Shown one piece after another: positions 11,608 to 20,354 of a stretch of 64,000 nucleotides of DNA. The position numbers were made by a program, and so were the translations under genes. Location: positions 16,528-80,527 of the forward strand of contig QLIY01000346.1 in assembly GCA_003260075.1 (NCBI GenBank), in the 5' to 3' direction. Each line of letters starts with the position of its first letter. Position 1 is the stretch's first letter. This stretch comes from Phallusia mammillata (lineage: Eukaryota > Chordata > Ascidiacea > Phlebobranchia > Ascidiidae). The notes beneath the pieces are model-generated. The model was not told the DNA's origin. It saw only the letters and a program-made list of their open reading frames with translations, and searched no databases.

Positions 11608-12657
11608 CTTATTAGTTATTATCAAACAATTTTATTAATTTTTTAGAGTCAAATAAAAACACAAGTTAGAAACTTCTTGGCAGAGGCCAAAGAAAAGTAC
11701 AAAAATGAAATGGACAAAGGAAGTGCATAAAATATAAATGAAGCCTTTAACAAAGGTAAAACGACAAGAACCTAACACCAAAAACTGCGTTTAAAAGGAC
11801 AAACAGAATTTGAAAAAACAAACCAAGCGTTCTAACCGCACAGAAAAAAAACCGACAAGTCTAATGTTTTACCAATCCAAATGTGTTATTTTAGCGTATC
11901 ACCAGTGAATCATACATTGAAAACAGTTTATTGGCGGAAATTAATCTACAAATTTCCAAGACTGTAATTAAATGGTTCAATCAAAATACTGCTCAGTTTC
12001 CACAAGATATAAGACTTTCATATCAGAACAATATTTAGCATTGGATAGAAAACGAATTTCAAAAAATTGATAAGAGGAACACAAACAAACAAGTAAGGGT
12101 AATTAGTTTTGGATCGTTTTACTCAGTAATGACATAACACTGTTATAGTTCCACGTAATAAACATGTTTGTTACAATTATTGTTTAAGATATAAATTACA
12201 GAAAACACTCAAATACACCGAAAATCTTGATGGATTTCATGAAGAAGCCAAAACGGAAGCAATAAATGCCGTCGGAGATGAAGATAACACTGAAGCAAGC
12301 AACGATTTTATCAGTGTAAAAAAAAGTTGAATGAGGATTTAGAAAATCATTTCCGTACAGTGGTCCATAAAAATAAAGACAATAGGGTAATAGTATTTGT
12401 CAACAATTACCGAGTTTAGGCTTGATTTAGTTCTTACCACTTTGAATTCAATTTCAGAATCGTCCAATCGTGTTCGCTCTCTTATGGTTGCGCACGTCGA
12501 AAGAAAAATATGGATCTTTGATGCACCACGTATGTTTTTATTTTGGGAAAAAGTCTACAGTAAAAGTAGTTAACTTTTTAAATGGAAGATTTGATTTTTG
12601 ACGATTATAGGATAGTTCAACTTAAATAGACTTTGAGGCATTAAATGTTTTTCAGTT

Positions 12658-13180
12658 GTGCGATGGAAAGTACGTAAAATTATCACTCTTGGAAGATGAG
12701 CACAAAAAACTCAAGGAAATGGCCAAAACCGAAATTCACCAACTTATTGAGGATTCGCAGATCAGAGACGAGTTTCTCAAAAAATGTGACGACGAATTTG
12801 AAAATCTGTTCAACATAATCAAAAAAATCCCCCCCCCCTGACTTCGGCTATTATTGCAAGTTATACAGTAACGGGTGCCTCCTTGGGATTAGTCGCTGGA
12901 CCTATCGGTGTAGGTGTCGTTGCAGCACTGGGTGCAGCAGTGGGTGCTGTAGTTGGTACAGTGGCAGTTAAGAAATTTGACGGGTTAAATCCTATGTGAA
13001 CTTTATGCAGTTTTTGGATATGCCCCCCCCCCGGGTGCCTCCTTGGGATTTGTCGCTGGACCTATCGGTGTAGGTGTCGGTGCAGCACTGGGTGCAGCAG
13101 TGGGCGCTGTAGTTGGCACTGTGGCAGTTAAGAAATTTGACGGGTTAAATCCTATGTGAACTTTATGCCGTTTTTGGATA
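12658..13180 (+). repeat. Glycine-rich tail exon of copy B, duplicated across a C10 run
   Basis: The exon at 12658-12999 encodes LCDGKYVKLSLLEDEHKKLK and so on, a C10 run (12829-12838) in place of the MNELMKL region of copy A, then TGASLGLVAGPIGVGVVAAL and an end at NPM. The tail segment 12880-13022 is repeated at 13033-13180 after another C10 run, with V replaced by G in the second copy. Confidence 0.7.
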
Positions 13181-13193
13181 TTTACATTGTTTG

Positions 13194-13402
13194 CTACTAA
13201 TCATGTAAATATGACGTGCAAACAGAATCATGATTTTTGAATATTTGGTTGGTCCTATATCCTTGCTTATACAATTCCATATTAAGTGAATGTTTCCCCC
13301 CCCCCCTACTAATCATGTAAATATGACGTGCAAACAGAATCATGATTTTTGAATGTTTGGTTGGTCCTATATGCTTATACAATTCCATATTAAGTGAATG
13401 TT
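13194..13402 (+). repeat. Direct duplication around a C11 run
   Basis: ACTAATCATGTAAATATG and the ~95 bp after it occur on both sides of the C run at 13296-13306. The second copy has lost a few bases. Confidence 0.7.
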
Positions 13403-13598
13403 TTGTGCAAAACTGAATTTCTTTGATACTTTCTGATACCATAATATCAAAAATAGGTAACTTACCAAACGTATAAATGATCTTAACCTGGTTTAAATTT
13501 CATTGCACGAAAGGAAAAGTTTTTTGACATTATTTAAGAGATATTACTTAAACGTGACGTGCAAAAGTTTTTTCTGTATTTGCTTGTTTTTACCCAGG

Positions 13599-13698
13599 TG
13601 CTACTGCAGGAGCGGTGGCTGGACCTATCGGTTTAGCTGTCGGTGCAGCAGTGTGTGTCATAGTTAGCTTAGTGATTGTTAAGAAATTATACGATTAA
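13599..13698 (+). CDS. Second glycine-rich terminal exon of the GTPase cluster
   Basis: After a pyrimidine-rich CCCAG acceptor, the sequence reads GATAGAVAGPIGLAVGAAVC, a hydrophobic IV-rich stretch, then KKLYD and TAA at 13696-13698. It is clearly homologous to the tails ending at 2793 and 12999 but is a separate exon 3' of the latter. It could be an alternative last exon of copy B or the remnant of a third gene copy. Confidence 0.55.
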
Positions 13699-13770
13699 TA
13701 AACTACGATTTGTGAACTTATTACCATTAAAAAGGTATGAGATTGGAATTTGCATGGATTGCTTCTAAAT

Positions 13771-14616
13771 GTATTCGTTTGAATTTTAAAAACTTAAAAG
13801 AGCCTTGCATGTTAACAGTCTTTTTCATGTTCTCTGCACTTCATTTGATGTTTTATCAATTCAACCTTTTGGTTCAGGCGCCTTCACCATTCGGTTTTAA
13901 AGGTGGACTAAACAGTGCCCCTACTGAGGCGTTGAGTAACATCTGAGAATGGAAAGCGGCGACAATTAAGACTTGGTTACATATTTGTTGGTTCTCGATC
14001 TCTGGTCGCCTCTGGACCCATAGTGGTCCAAAATATATTTTTGGTTGTCCGCACGTAGGGATCGTAGGAATGAACAGATATACTACTGTATCGGTGTTTG
14101 CTCGACTATAAACGGGAAAAAATGTCCGTCACAAATTTTAAATTTTGAAGTGATAGCCCCCCCCCCATTCGTTTGAATTTTAAAAACTTAAAAGAGCCTT
14201 GCATGTTAACAGTCATTTTCATGTTCTCTGCACTTCATTTGATGTGTTATCAATTCAACCTTTTCCAGTACTTAATTTTGTTTACATTCCTATATTTCTT
14301 ACTCGTTACATTGCTAGCAATTGGCCCTTATTTGAAGTATTCGTCTAACTAGTACGTAGTAATAGATATATGTGTGGATCATGTTTTGCTGTTATATCAG
14401 GTTGTTTTAATTTTTTTCCAGTAGCATAAAAGTTCTGATGTTTAAGAGGTGTATATAACTACATTATTTAAACATTATTTATTCTTATTTGAAAAAAAAA
14501 ACAGGTAGAGTAGATCAATTACCCTTATTTTAAATCAAAACGATGTCACAAATTGTGATGTTGCTAGGGGTCAGCCGTCCCAAATTTTTGATCAAGTTAT
14601 TTTTCACAGAGTTTGT

Positions 14617-14705
<89 letters not shown>

Positions 14706-15006
14706 CGAATCCAGATCAAGATTCTTGTGTCTGTGCATGGTTTAGACGCCTTCACCATTCGGTTTTAAAGGTGGACTAAACAGTGCCCCTATTGAGGCGT
14801 TGAGTAACATCTGAGAATCGAAAGCGGCGACAATTGTTGGTTCTCGATCTCTGGTCGCCTCTGAACCCATAATGGTCCAAAATATATTTTTAGTTGTCTG
14901 CACGTAGGGATTGTAGGAATGAACAGATATACTGCTGTATCGGTGTTTGCTCGATTATAAACGGAAAAAAATAAATGTCCGTCACAAATTTTAAATTTTG
15001 AAGTGA
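13771..15006 (+). repeat. Nested duplications around C10 and C86 runs
   Basis: ATTCGTTTGAATTTTAAAAAC at ~13771 recurs at 14167 after the C run 14157-14166. The block from CCTTCACCATTCGG at ~13882 recurs from ~14750 after the C86 run (14618-14703). No convincing coding exon lies in this stretch. Confidence 0.65.
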
Positions 15007-15345
15007 TAAATGTATTTTTGTATAAAACCTCTAAGTATATCGGATCGCAGTACTTTTTCGGTAAAAAAATCGGGCATGAATTTATTTGATCAAAAACTGG
15101 AGATAGTTGCATATTAAATGTTGAAATATCATCAAAATGTTAGCTATAAATTTTTTTGTTCTTTTTTGAGATTCGGCCATTTTCTAAAAACAAGGAATCA
15201 GTCTTGAAAGCGCAGTGTGTTTAAGTAAGGACAATTTTAGAAATAATACCGGCGTGACAACCTTGTGTACAGAAGTCTTTCTGGTACACAGACACTTTAA
15301 GATAGTTTGACTTTGCTATAGTTCGAAAAACAACTTAATTGTAAC
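15007..15345. other. No recognisable gene
   Basis: AT-rich sequence between the duplicated blocks. No exon, repeat terminus or RNA gene was recognised. Confidence 0.3.
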
Positions 15346-15546
15346 TGTTCGTCAAAGACTGTAAAAGTCTAGGGATTGTTTGCTTGTCCACTAAACCTAT
15401 TTTGTCTGACTTTTTGAGCAACAAGATCTGACGTTTTAACACACCCCCCCCCCCGTCAAAGACTGTAAAAGTCTAGGGATTGTTTGCTTGTCCACTAAAC
15501 CCTTTTTGTCTGACTTTTTGAGCAACAAAATCTGAAGTTTTAACAC
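15346..15546 (+). repeat. Direct duplication around a C11 run
   Basis: GTCAAAGACTGTAAAAGTC and about 90 bp following occur on both sides of 15444-15454, differing by a few substitutions. Confidence 0.7.
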
Positions 15547-15709
15547 GCCTTTTCATGCTCTGTGAATTTGATTTAAAGTATGTTTTATAAACCTCCAGCC
15601 ATGACGAGCACTTCTACGTAGTAACATTTCTGACTTGGCTCATTGATAATATTTGGACTGTTAAACACTGTACGCAACTTGTAAATAGTGAAGAATAATT
15701 ATGCAGGCC

Positions 15710-16108
15710 TATGGATGCGTGAAAAATATATACGTTTTTTATTCTTAAGACAGGTTGTATTAATTTCTTTCTTTGGTAGTTTGCATTTTATCAACGGGTG
15801 ACTAAATATAAAGTGATTTTTCCACCAAAAAAAGTCTTGCAGGATGGTAATCGACTACGTTGAATTTAAGAAGATCAATGAAGAGTTTTGCGAACAAATT
15901 CCAAGCCCCCCCCCCGGATGCGTGAAAAATATATACGTTTTTTATTCTTAAGACAGGTTGTATCAATTTCTTTCTTTGGTAGTTTGCATTTTTTCAACGG
16001 GTGACTAAATATAAAGTAATTTTTCCACCAAAAAAAGTCTTGCAGGATGGTAATCGACTACATTGAATTTAAGAAGATCAATGAAGAGTTTTGCGAACAA
16101 ATTCCAAA
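15710..16108 (+). repeat. Duplicated 5' flank of the 16 kb ORF around a C10 run
   Basis: The sequence from GGATGCGTGAAAAATATATA to AACAAATTCCAA appears at ~15713-15905 and again at 15916-16108. The first copy is cut by the C run (15906-15915); the second continues into the long ORF. Confidence 0.75.
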
Positions 16109-16830
16109 TTTGGAATTCGGTTAACCGTGCTGTAAAATCAAGAATTTCAAGATATTTCAGGATTCATTATAATGAACTTGTCTTAGAGCTGGAGGAATAT
16201 TCTAAAAGCAAACGCAGCCATGTGATTTCGCGTCAACCAAAGCTTGGTGGGCATTTCTTGTTTACCGATGAACACACAGGCCGTGACTTGCTGTACACGA
16301 TGATTAGTATTGTAAACGAACGTCAGAATTTCACCGCTGGAACGTATTTTTATTTTGAAATGAATTCAATTTTAACTCCAGACGTGGCTTTGCTTGCTAA
16401 CCCCACGCAGCGGCAACCAGGAAACGGTGTCGTTGTCTCATCAGCAGATGACTGTAAGCCAAAGTCATGGGATAACTTAATGGCGCGTTTATATAATTAC
16501 AAGTCGTTTACCGAGTTCTTCATAAACTTTATGACTGTGTCGATTTGTACGTTAGGCGAAAAAATATTCACCGAAATAGCATCGTTGCTGTTGTTTGAAA
16601 TCGCCAGACGTCTTGTGGTGGAAGAGACATTTGGGATATATATCGATGACAAAGAAAACCTTGACTCGATTCCGGTTGCATCCTGCATTGCGATTTGCTT
16701 GGGTCGCAATATCAACGATATAAGAGAGTGCAGGGATGTGTTTGGACACAGCAGAAAGAAATGGGACTACTCAGAAAAAGTTAATAAAAGAGAAAAAGCG
16801 GCCAAGAAAATTCTGAAAAGGTTGTTCTAA
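16081..16830 (+). CDS. Unrecognised 249-aa protein, single exon
   Basis: An uninterrupted frame from ATG 16081 (MKSFANKFQIWNS) to TAA 16828-16830, the longest uncharacterised ORF in the window. The product is basic at both ends (RAVKSRISRYFR near the N-terminus, KREKAAKKILKRLF at the C-terminus). It has a hydrophobic centre around residues 145-185 and a potential catalytic-looking but unassigned patch (FLFTDEHTGRDLL). I do not recognise a family. A second ATG in another frame (16047; MVIDYIEFKKINEEFCEQIP) lies just upstream, looks protein-like and ends at a TAA at 16122, so a frameshift may separate a longer N-terminus. An AG acceptor (TTGCAG) precedes that ATG, so an upstream exon is possible. 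The start choice is therefore tentative. Confidence 0.5.
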   Translation: MKSFANKFQIWNSVNRAVKSRISRYFRIHYNELVLELEEYSKSKRSHVISRQPKLGGHFLFTDEHTGRDLLYTMISIVNERQNFTAGTYFYFEMNSILTPDVALLANPTQRQPGNGVVVSSADDCKPKSWDNLMARLYNYKSFTEFFINFMTVSICTLGEKIFTEIASLLLFEIARRLVVEETFGIYIDDKENLDSIPVASCIAICLGRNINDIRECRDVFGHSRKKWDYSEKVNKREKAAKKILKRLF

Positions 16831-16872
16831 ACTTTAGACTTTAGAATCTAAAGTGTGTTTTTTAAACTGTAA

Positions 16873-18056
16873 CCTGACTAATCTTAAATATTTGAAGGGA
16901 ACTTGATTGTCATCTAAAATGTTTACTTTGCTCAGTTTCGAAAATTGATTGCCGACTTTGGTTTTTGTAAATTTTTTAACTTCTGGTATTTCATTTGATA
17001 ATTAAAATATGGATCATACTGCTCTACTGGCTAACTAGTTTACTTTTTACGCAGGAATAACTACAGAGACGACTACCTGGAATTTATGAAGGAACTTTTT
17101 TTACAATAGTCAACATATTCCAACAGCTCTAGATTAGCTTGCTTTGGTGCAATTTACGAAACGTCTCGGTTCGCGCACCTCGATTTATCACAATTTTACC
17201 CCTTCGTGATGACAGTGATACCAGGTTTATGTGGGCTCCCTAGCACTCTATCCAATTGCACTTTGTAGTAACGTTCTGACAAAAATCTCATTCAGTTTTA
17301 TGACAAGACTGTCTTTAATTTTGCATGTACTGTAACCTACTTTCGCGTTAAGGTAAAGTTACTTTTATACACGCTACACGATATATATATATCTATTATT
17401 TTTTGAACATTAAAAATGCCTAACTGTTGTGAAGTATGCGTGTTCACTTTTTAACACCCCCCCCCCCCTGATGAATCTTAAATGTTTGAAGGGAACTTGA
17501 TTGTCATCTAGAATGTTTACTTTGCTCCGTTTCGAAAATTGATTGCCGACTTTGGTTTTTGTAATTTTTTCAACTTTTGGTATTTCATTTGACAATATGG
17601 ATCATAATGCTCTAACTGGCTAATATACGCAGGAATAACTTACTTTTTACGCAGGAATAACTACAGAGACGATTATCTGGAATTTATGAAGGAACTTTTT
17701 TTACAATAGTCAACATATTCCAACAGCTCTAGATTAGCTTGCTTTGGTGCAATTTACGAAACGTCTCGGTTCGCGCCCCTCGATTTATCACAATTTTACC
17801 CCTTCGTGATGACAGTGATACCAGGTTTATGTGGGCTCCCTAGCACTCTATCCAATTGCACTTTGTAGTAACGTTCTGACAAAAATCTCATTCAGTTTTA
17901 TGACAAGACTGTCTTTAATTTTGCATGTACTGTAACCTACTTTCGCGTTAAGGTAAAGTTACTTTTATACACGCTACACGATATATATATATCTATTATT
18001 TTTTGAACATTAAAAATGCCTAACTGTTGTGAAGTATGCGTGTTCACTTTTTAACA
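16873..18056 (+). repeat. ~580-bp direct duplication around a C12 run
   Basis: The 3' flank of the 16 kb ORF (16873-17456) repeats at 17469-18056 after 17457-17468. The copies are nearly identical but have several indels and substitutions, including a short duplicated CGCAGGAATAACT in the second. It is one of the longest flanking duplications in the window. Confidence 0.75.
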
Positions 18057-18070
18057 CAAATAGGCTGCAA

Positions 18071-18571
18071 CATAGGCGCCGAATAGGCGGTGGCGGGGTG
18101 GCGCCGCCACCTTGGGTTTTTAAAGCACGGTGGCGGCCACCGTGGATATTTTGGTTAGTTTGTTGCTGTAACGTACAGAATATCGTCAAATCGGAAGACA
18201 ATTTTGAACAATTTAGCTTTCAAACATACGTGCTGGCGATACAGCAACAAAACGTGCCTCCAAACTGCAAACAGTTTTGGTTAGTGCCTAATTGTTTATG
18301 ACGTCAAACAAACGTTGGGTCATTGTTGTGTGTAAATGTGTTGTAATAAATAGTTAACCTTGACAAAACATTTTCTTAAAATTGCTAAGCCAATGACAAA
18401 CGTTACAGCAACGTGTTAAAAACTTAAAATTATTTAAAACATCGATTGTGACGAACGTTGCATTCTATGAAAGGTTTGTGGCTTTCAATTTGAGTTCTTG
18501 TAGTTGCACGCATTAGTGACGTCATATTTTATGTCCGCCACCTTGCATTTTTGTAAAACTCGGCGCCTATG
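18071..18571. mobile_element. hAT-type MITE with GGCGCC-rich ends
   Basis: Inverted ends CATAGGCGCCGA and TCGGCGCCTATG. Flanking 8-mers GGCTGCAA (18063-18070) and GGCTACAA (18572-18579) differ at one base. Both ends have adjacent GGTGGC/CCGCCACC repeats. No coding capacity. Confidence 0.7.
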
Positions 18572-20069
18572 GGCTACAATTACCACAATAAATTGTGTTT
18601 AGTCTACTTTGTTGCAAATACGTTGCAAACACTGCCCTAAATTAGTTTAGCGCACCATGCTTCATCTAAAATCCAAAGAAGCATTCTGCCCAAAAGCTGT
18701 CGAATAAGTGTTGCAAGTTTTGGCAGAATCGGATTCAACTGCCCAGAACCACGAGAGAAGAGAACACTGCATGCCTATCGTTTGGCCTTCTTGCTTATGC
18801 CTTGACATATACGATATAAGTAACTTAGTAATGCTTGGGAGAAAGATTTGATTCGGTATGAAGCCTTCGATAGGCCTTGCGCAGGCCCACCATGATCCAT
18901 TGTGACATACAACAATGTGTTTGTGTTTTATTTAATCTACAAAAGGTTTGGAAATAATCCAACTGTCCGTGCTATTTTATTTTCTGCATTGTTTGTTGAA
19001 GTTGTGCTTTGTTTTTCAAACAGTATGTTGAAATCTCCTTTTGCTCAACTTTACTTCTACCCAACATCTACACCTACACGGCCTTATATCTCCGCGGCCC
19101 TGGTTCGGGTTCTGCTCCGGTTCGACTCCCAGATGCTAAAAGAGGTTTGTTGGGGTGTAGCTGCAGCCTATTTAAAACTAATAATATGTTGTTAGAGAAG
19201 TAGGGTATGAACAGTTCACCAAGCGTTATCGTCCCGTTTCGCCTCACTTGAGTCGGAGAATAGAGAAAGGGTCGCTTTCATGGGGGGGGGGTGACTCCCA
19301 GATGCTAAAAGAGGTTTGTTGCGGTGTAGCTGCAGCGCCGCTACGCGCCTCGAATCTATTTGGTCACGTTCGGCTAGAATTTGTCATTTAAAATCCTATT
19401 TAAAACTAATAATATGTTGTTGGAGAAGTAGGGTATGAACAGTTCACCAAGCGTTATCGTTCCGTTTCGCCTCACTTGAGTCGGAGAATAGAGAAAGGGT
19501 CGCTTTCATTCATTTCTTTAGCGAGAACACATTCAATGACGCGCCGCAACGCTTTGTGTTTGGATAGATAGCGTTGAACAAATAACGCTCACTCTTTGCC
19601 GTTGTAACTAAGTACCAACTCTACACGAGATTATGGTTTGGAATCTCGAGGGTTGCTACACTGTCTCTTGAAATTTCAAACTTGCCTTTTCTGTTTGTTC
19701 ATGGCAGTTTATGCGGGCAAACAGCACCCGTTAGAGCCAACGTAGCTTGTGAGTGTGGTGACCAAACACAGATTTATGGGATAAAACATATTTTATTGTG
19801 CTTTGTAAACCAGTACAAACAATGTTTTGTCCGTTCCATTCGAAGTGCAGAAAACCGATCTCATACTCGACGTAAGAAAGGTTTGTAATTTTGGAAAGCC
19901 TGTTGATTTTGCCTTATTTTAAGCTAGTTGAATACTCACAAGTGCAGCAGAGCAAGCAGCCTTTAGTCAAACGGTTTGTGTTTCTTGTATTGCAAATATT
20001 ATATTTTGAAGGAAACTTGGCTAAAAAGTGTTCCTAATAACTATTTAAATGACAGATTAATTAAACTCT
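18572..20069. other. Intergenic region upstream of HSBP1
   Basis: No conserved exon was found. It contains the G10-flanking duplication at 19124-19510. The stretch near 20060-20081 has a pyrimidine-rich TTTTTGCAG that may be the acceptor of a 5' UTR intron of HSBP1. Confidence 0.4.
19124..19510 (+). repeat. Direct duplication around a G10 run with a ~62-bp indel
   Basis: GACTCCCAGATGCTAAAAGAG recurs at 19292 after the G run 19282-19291. The second copy has about 62 extra bases (from CGCCGCTACGCGCC) between GTAGCTGCAG and CCTATTTAAAAC. This is consistent with two alleles differing by an indel. Confidence 0.7.
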
Positions 20070-20141
20070 TTGTTTTTGCAGTTCATCTGTTTAAATATAA
20101 CAATTGAATTTGTTTTGGCAACATCTGTTATTTCACCAACA

Positions 20142-20354
20142 ATGGCAGACAATGATCCAAAGAGTGTTCAGGACCTAACAGCCTTTGTACAGCAAGTGTT
20201 ACAAGACATGCAAGGCAAATTTCAAAACATGTCCGAAAACATTGTGACAAGAATTGATGGCATGGGTGGACGAATTGACGACTTGGAAAAAAACATTGCT
20301 GAGTTGCTCTCACAGGCTGGTGTGGATGATGATGAACTTAGCCAAGCTGAATAG
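20142..20354 (+). CDS. HSBP1: Heat shock factor-binding protein 1
   Basis: A 70-aa frame, ATG 20142 to TAG 20352-20354. The sequence [20 protein letters not shown], then [20 protein letters not shown] and [20 protein letters not shown], follows the HSBP1 family (about 76 aa in vertebrates) through the whole heptad-repeat coiled coil. Family role: a small nuclear coiled-coil protein that binds the trimerisation domain of HSF1 and dampens the heat-shock response. The first ATG was chosen because MA(D/E)xDPK is the conserved start; an in-frame extension upstream to 20070 has no homology and crosses a likely acceptor (TTTGCAG, 20075-20081). The coding part has no intron, unlike the multi-exon vertebrate gene. 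The likely upstream UTR exon argues against a simple retrocopy, but a retrocopy cannot be excluded. Confidence 0.92.
   Translation: MADNDPKSVQDLTAFVQQVLQDMQGKFQNMSENIVTRIDGMGGRIDDLEKNIAELLSQAGVDDDELSQAE

Larger units (their letters stand above)
7073..12999 (+). pseudogene. Atlastin/GBP-like large GTPase, copy B (decayed and/or mis-assembled)
   Basis: Recognisable exons in order: possible start ATGGAATCGGC at 7073; P-loop exon ending 7504 with SVAGAFRKRKSF, whose allelic copy ending 7722 has the canonical GAFRKGKS; a switch-I region from 7787 (WQGGRNKVTEGIWIW); 8722-8877 (MDTQGSFDSSSS, the DxxG exon, then FALSTLISSLQIYNV); 9005-9067 (LFAEYGK); 9182-9392 (LLFLVRDWS, the RD motif of this family); 9555-9643; 9706-9777; helical exons to 12094; and a tail exon from 12658 to TGA at 12997-12999. 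Damage: TAG 7418-7420 (also in the second copy at 7636-7638), a missing T in the run at 7832, a frameshift near 10168, TAG 12036-12038, and a frameshift near 12320. Several exons occur twice because of A-C10-A' duplications. It is tandem to copy A, so a local duplication. The alternative is a functional gene obscured by assembly and sequence errors. Confidence 0.7.

Noticed and set aside
1-18060. C10 runs with flanking direct repeats as a CRISPR-like array or a novel transposon with very long target duplications
   Set aside because: Repeat units differ at every site, spacing is irregular, no element lies between the arms apart from the run, and a run also interrupts a conserved HECT exon. Filled gaps explain all of this better.
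19080-19140. GGTTCGACTCC near 19119 as a tRNA B box
   Set aside because: No pairing T-stem, anticodon arm or acceptor stem can be drawn around it.
18902-19195. 97-aa ORF upstream of HSBP1
   Set aside because: No family match. It overlaps a gap-flanking duplication whose other copy differs by an indel that breaks the frame.
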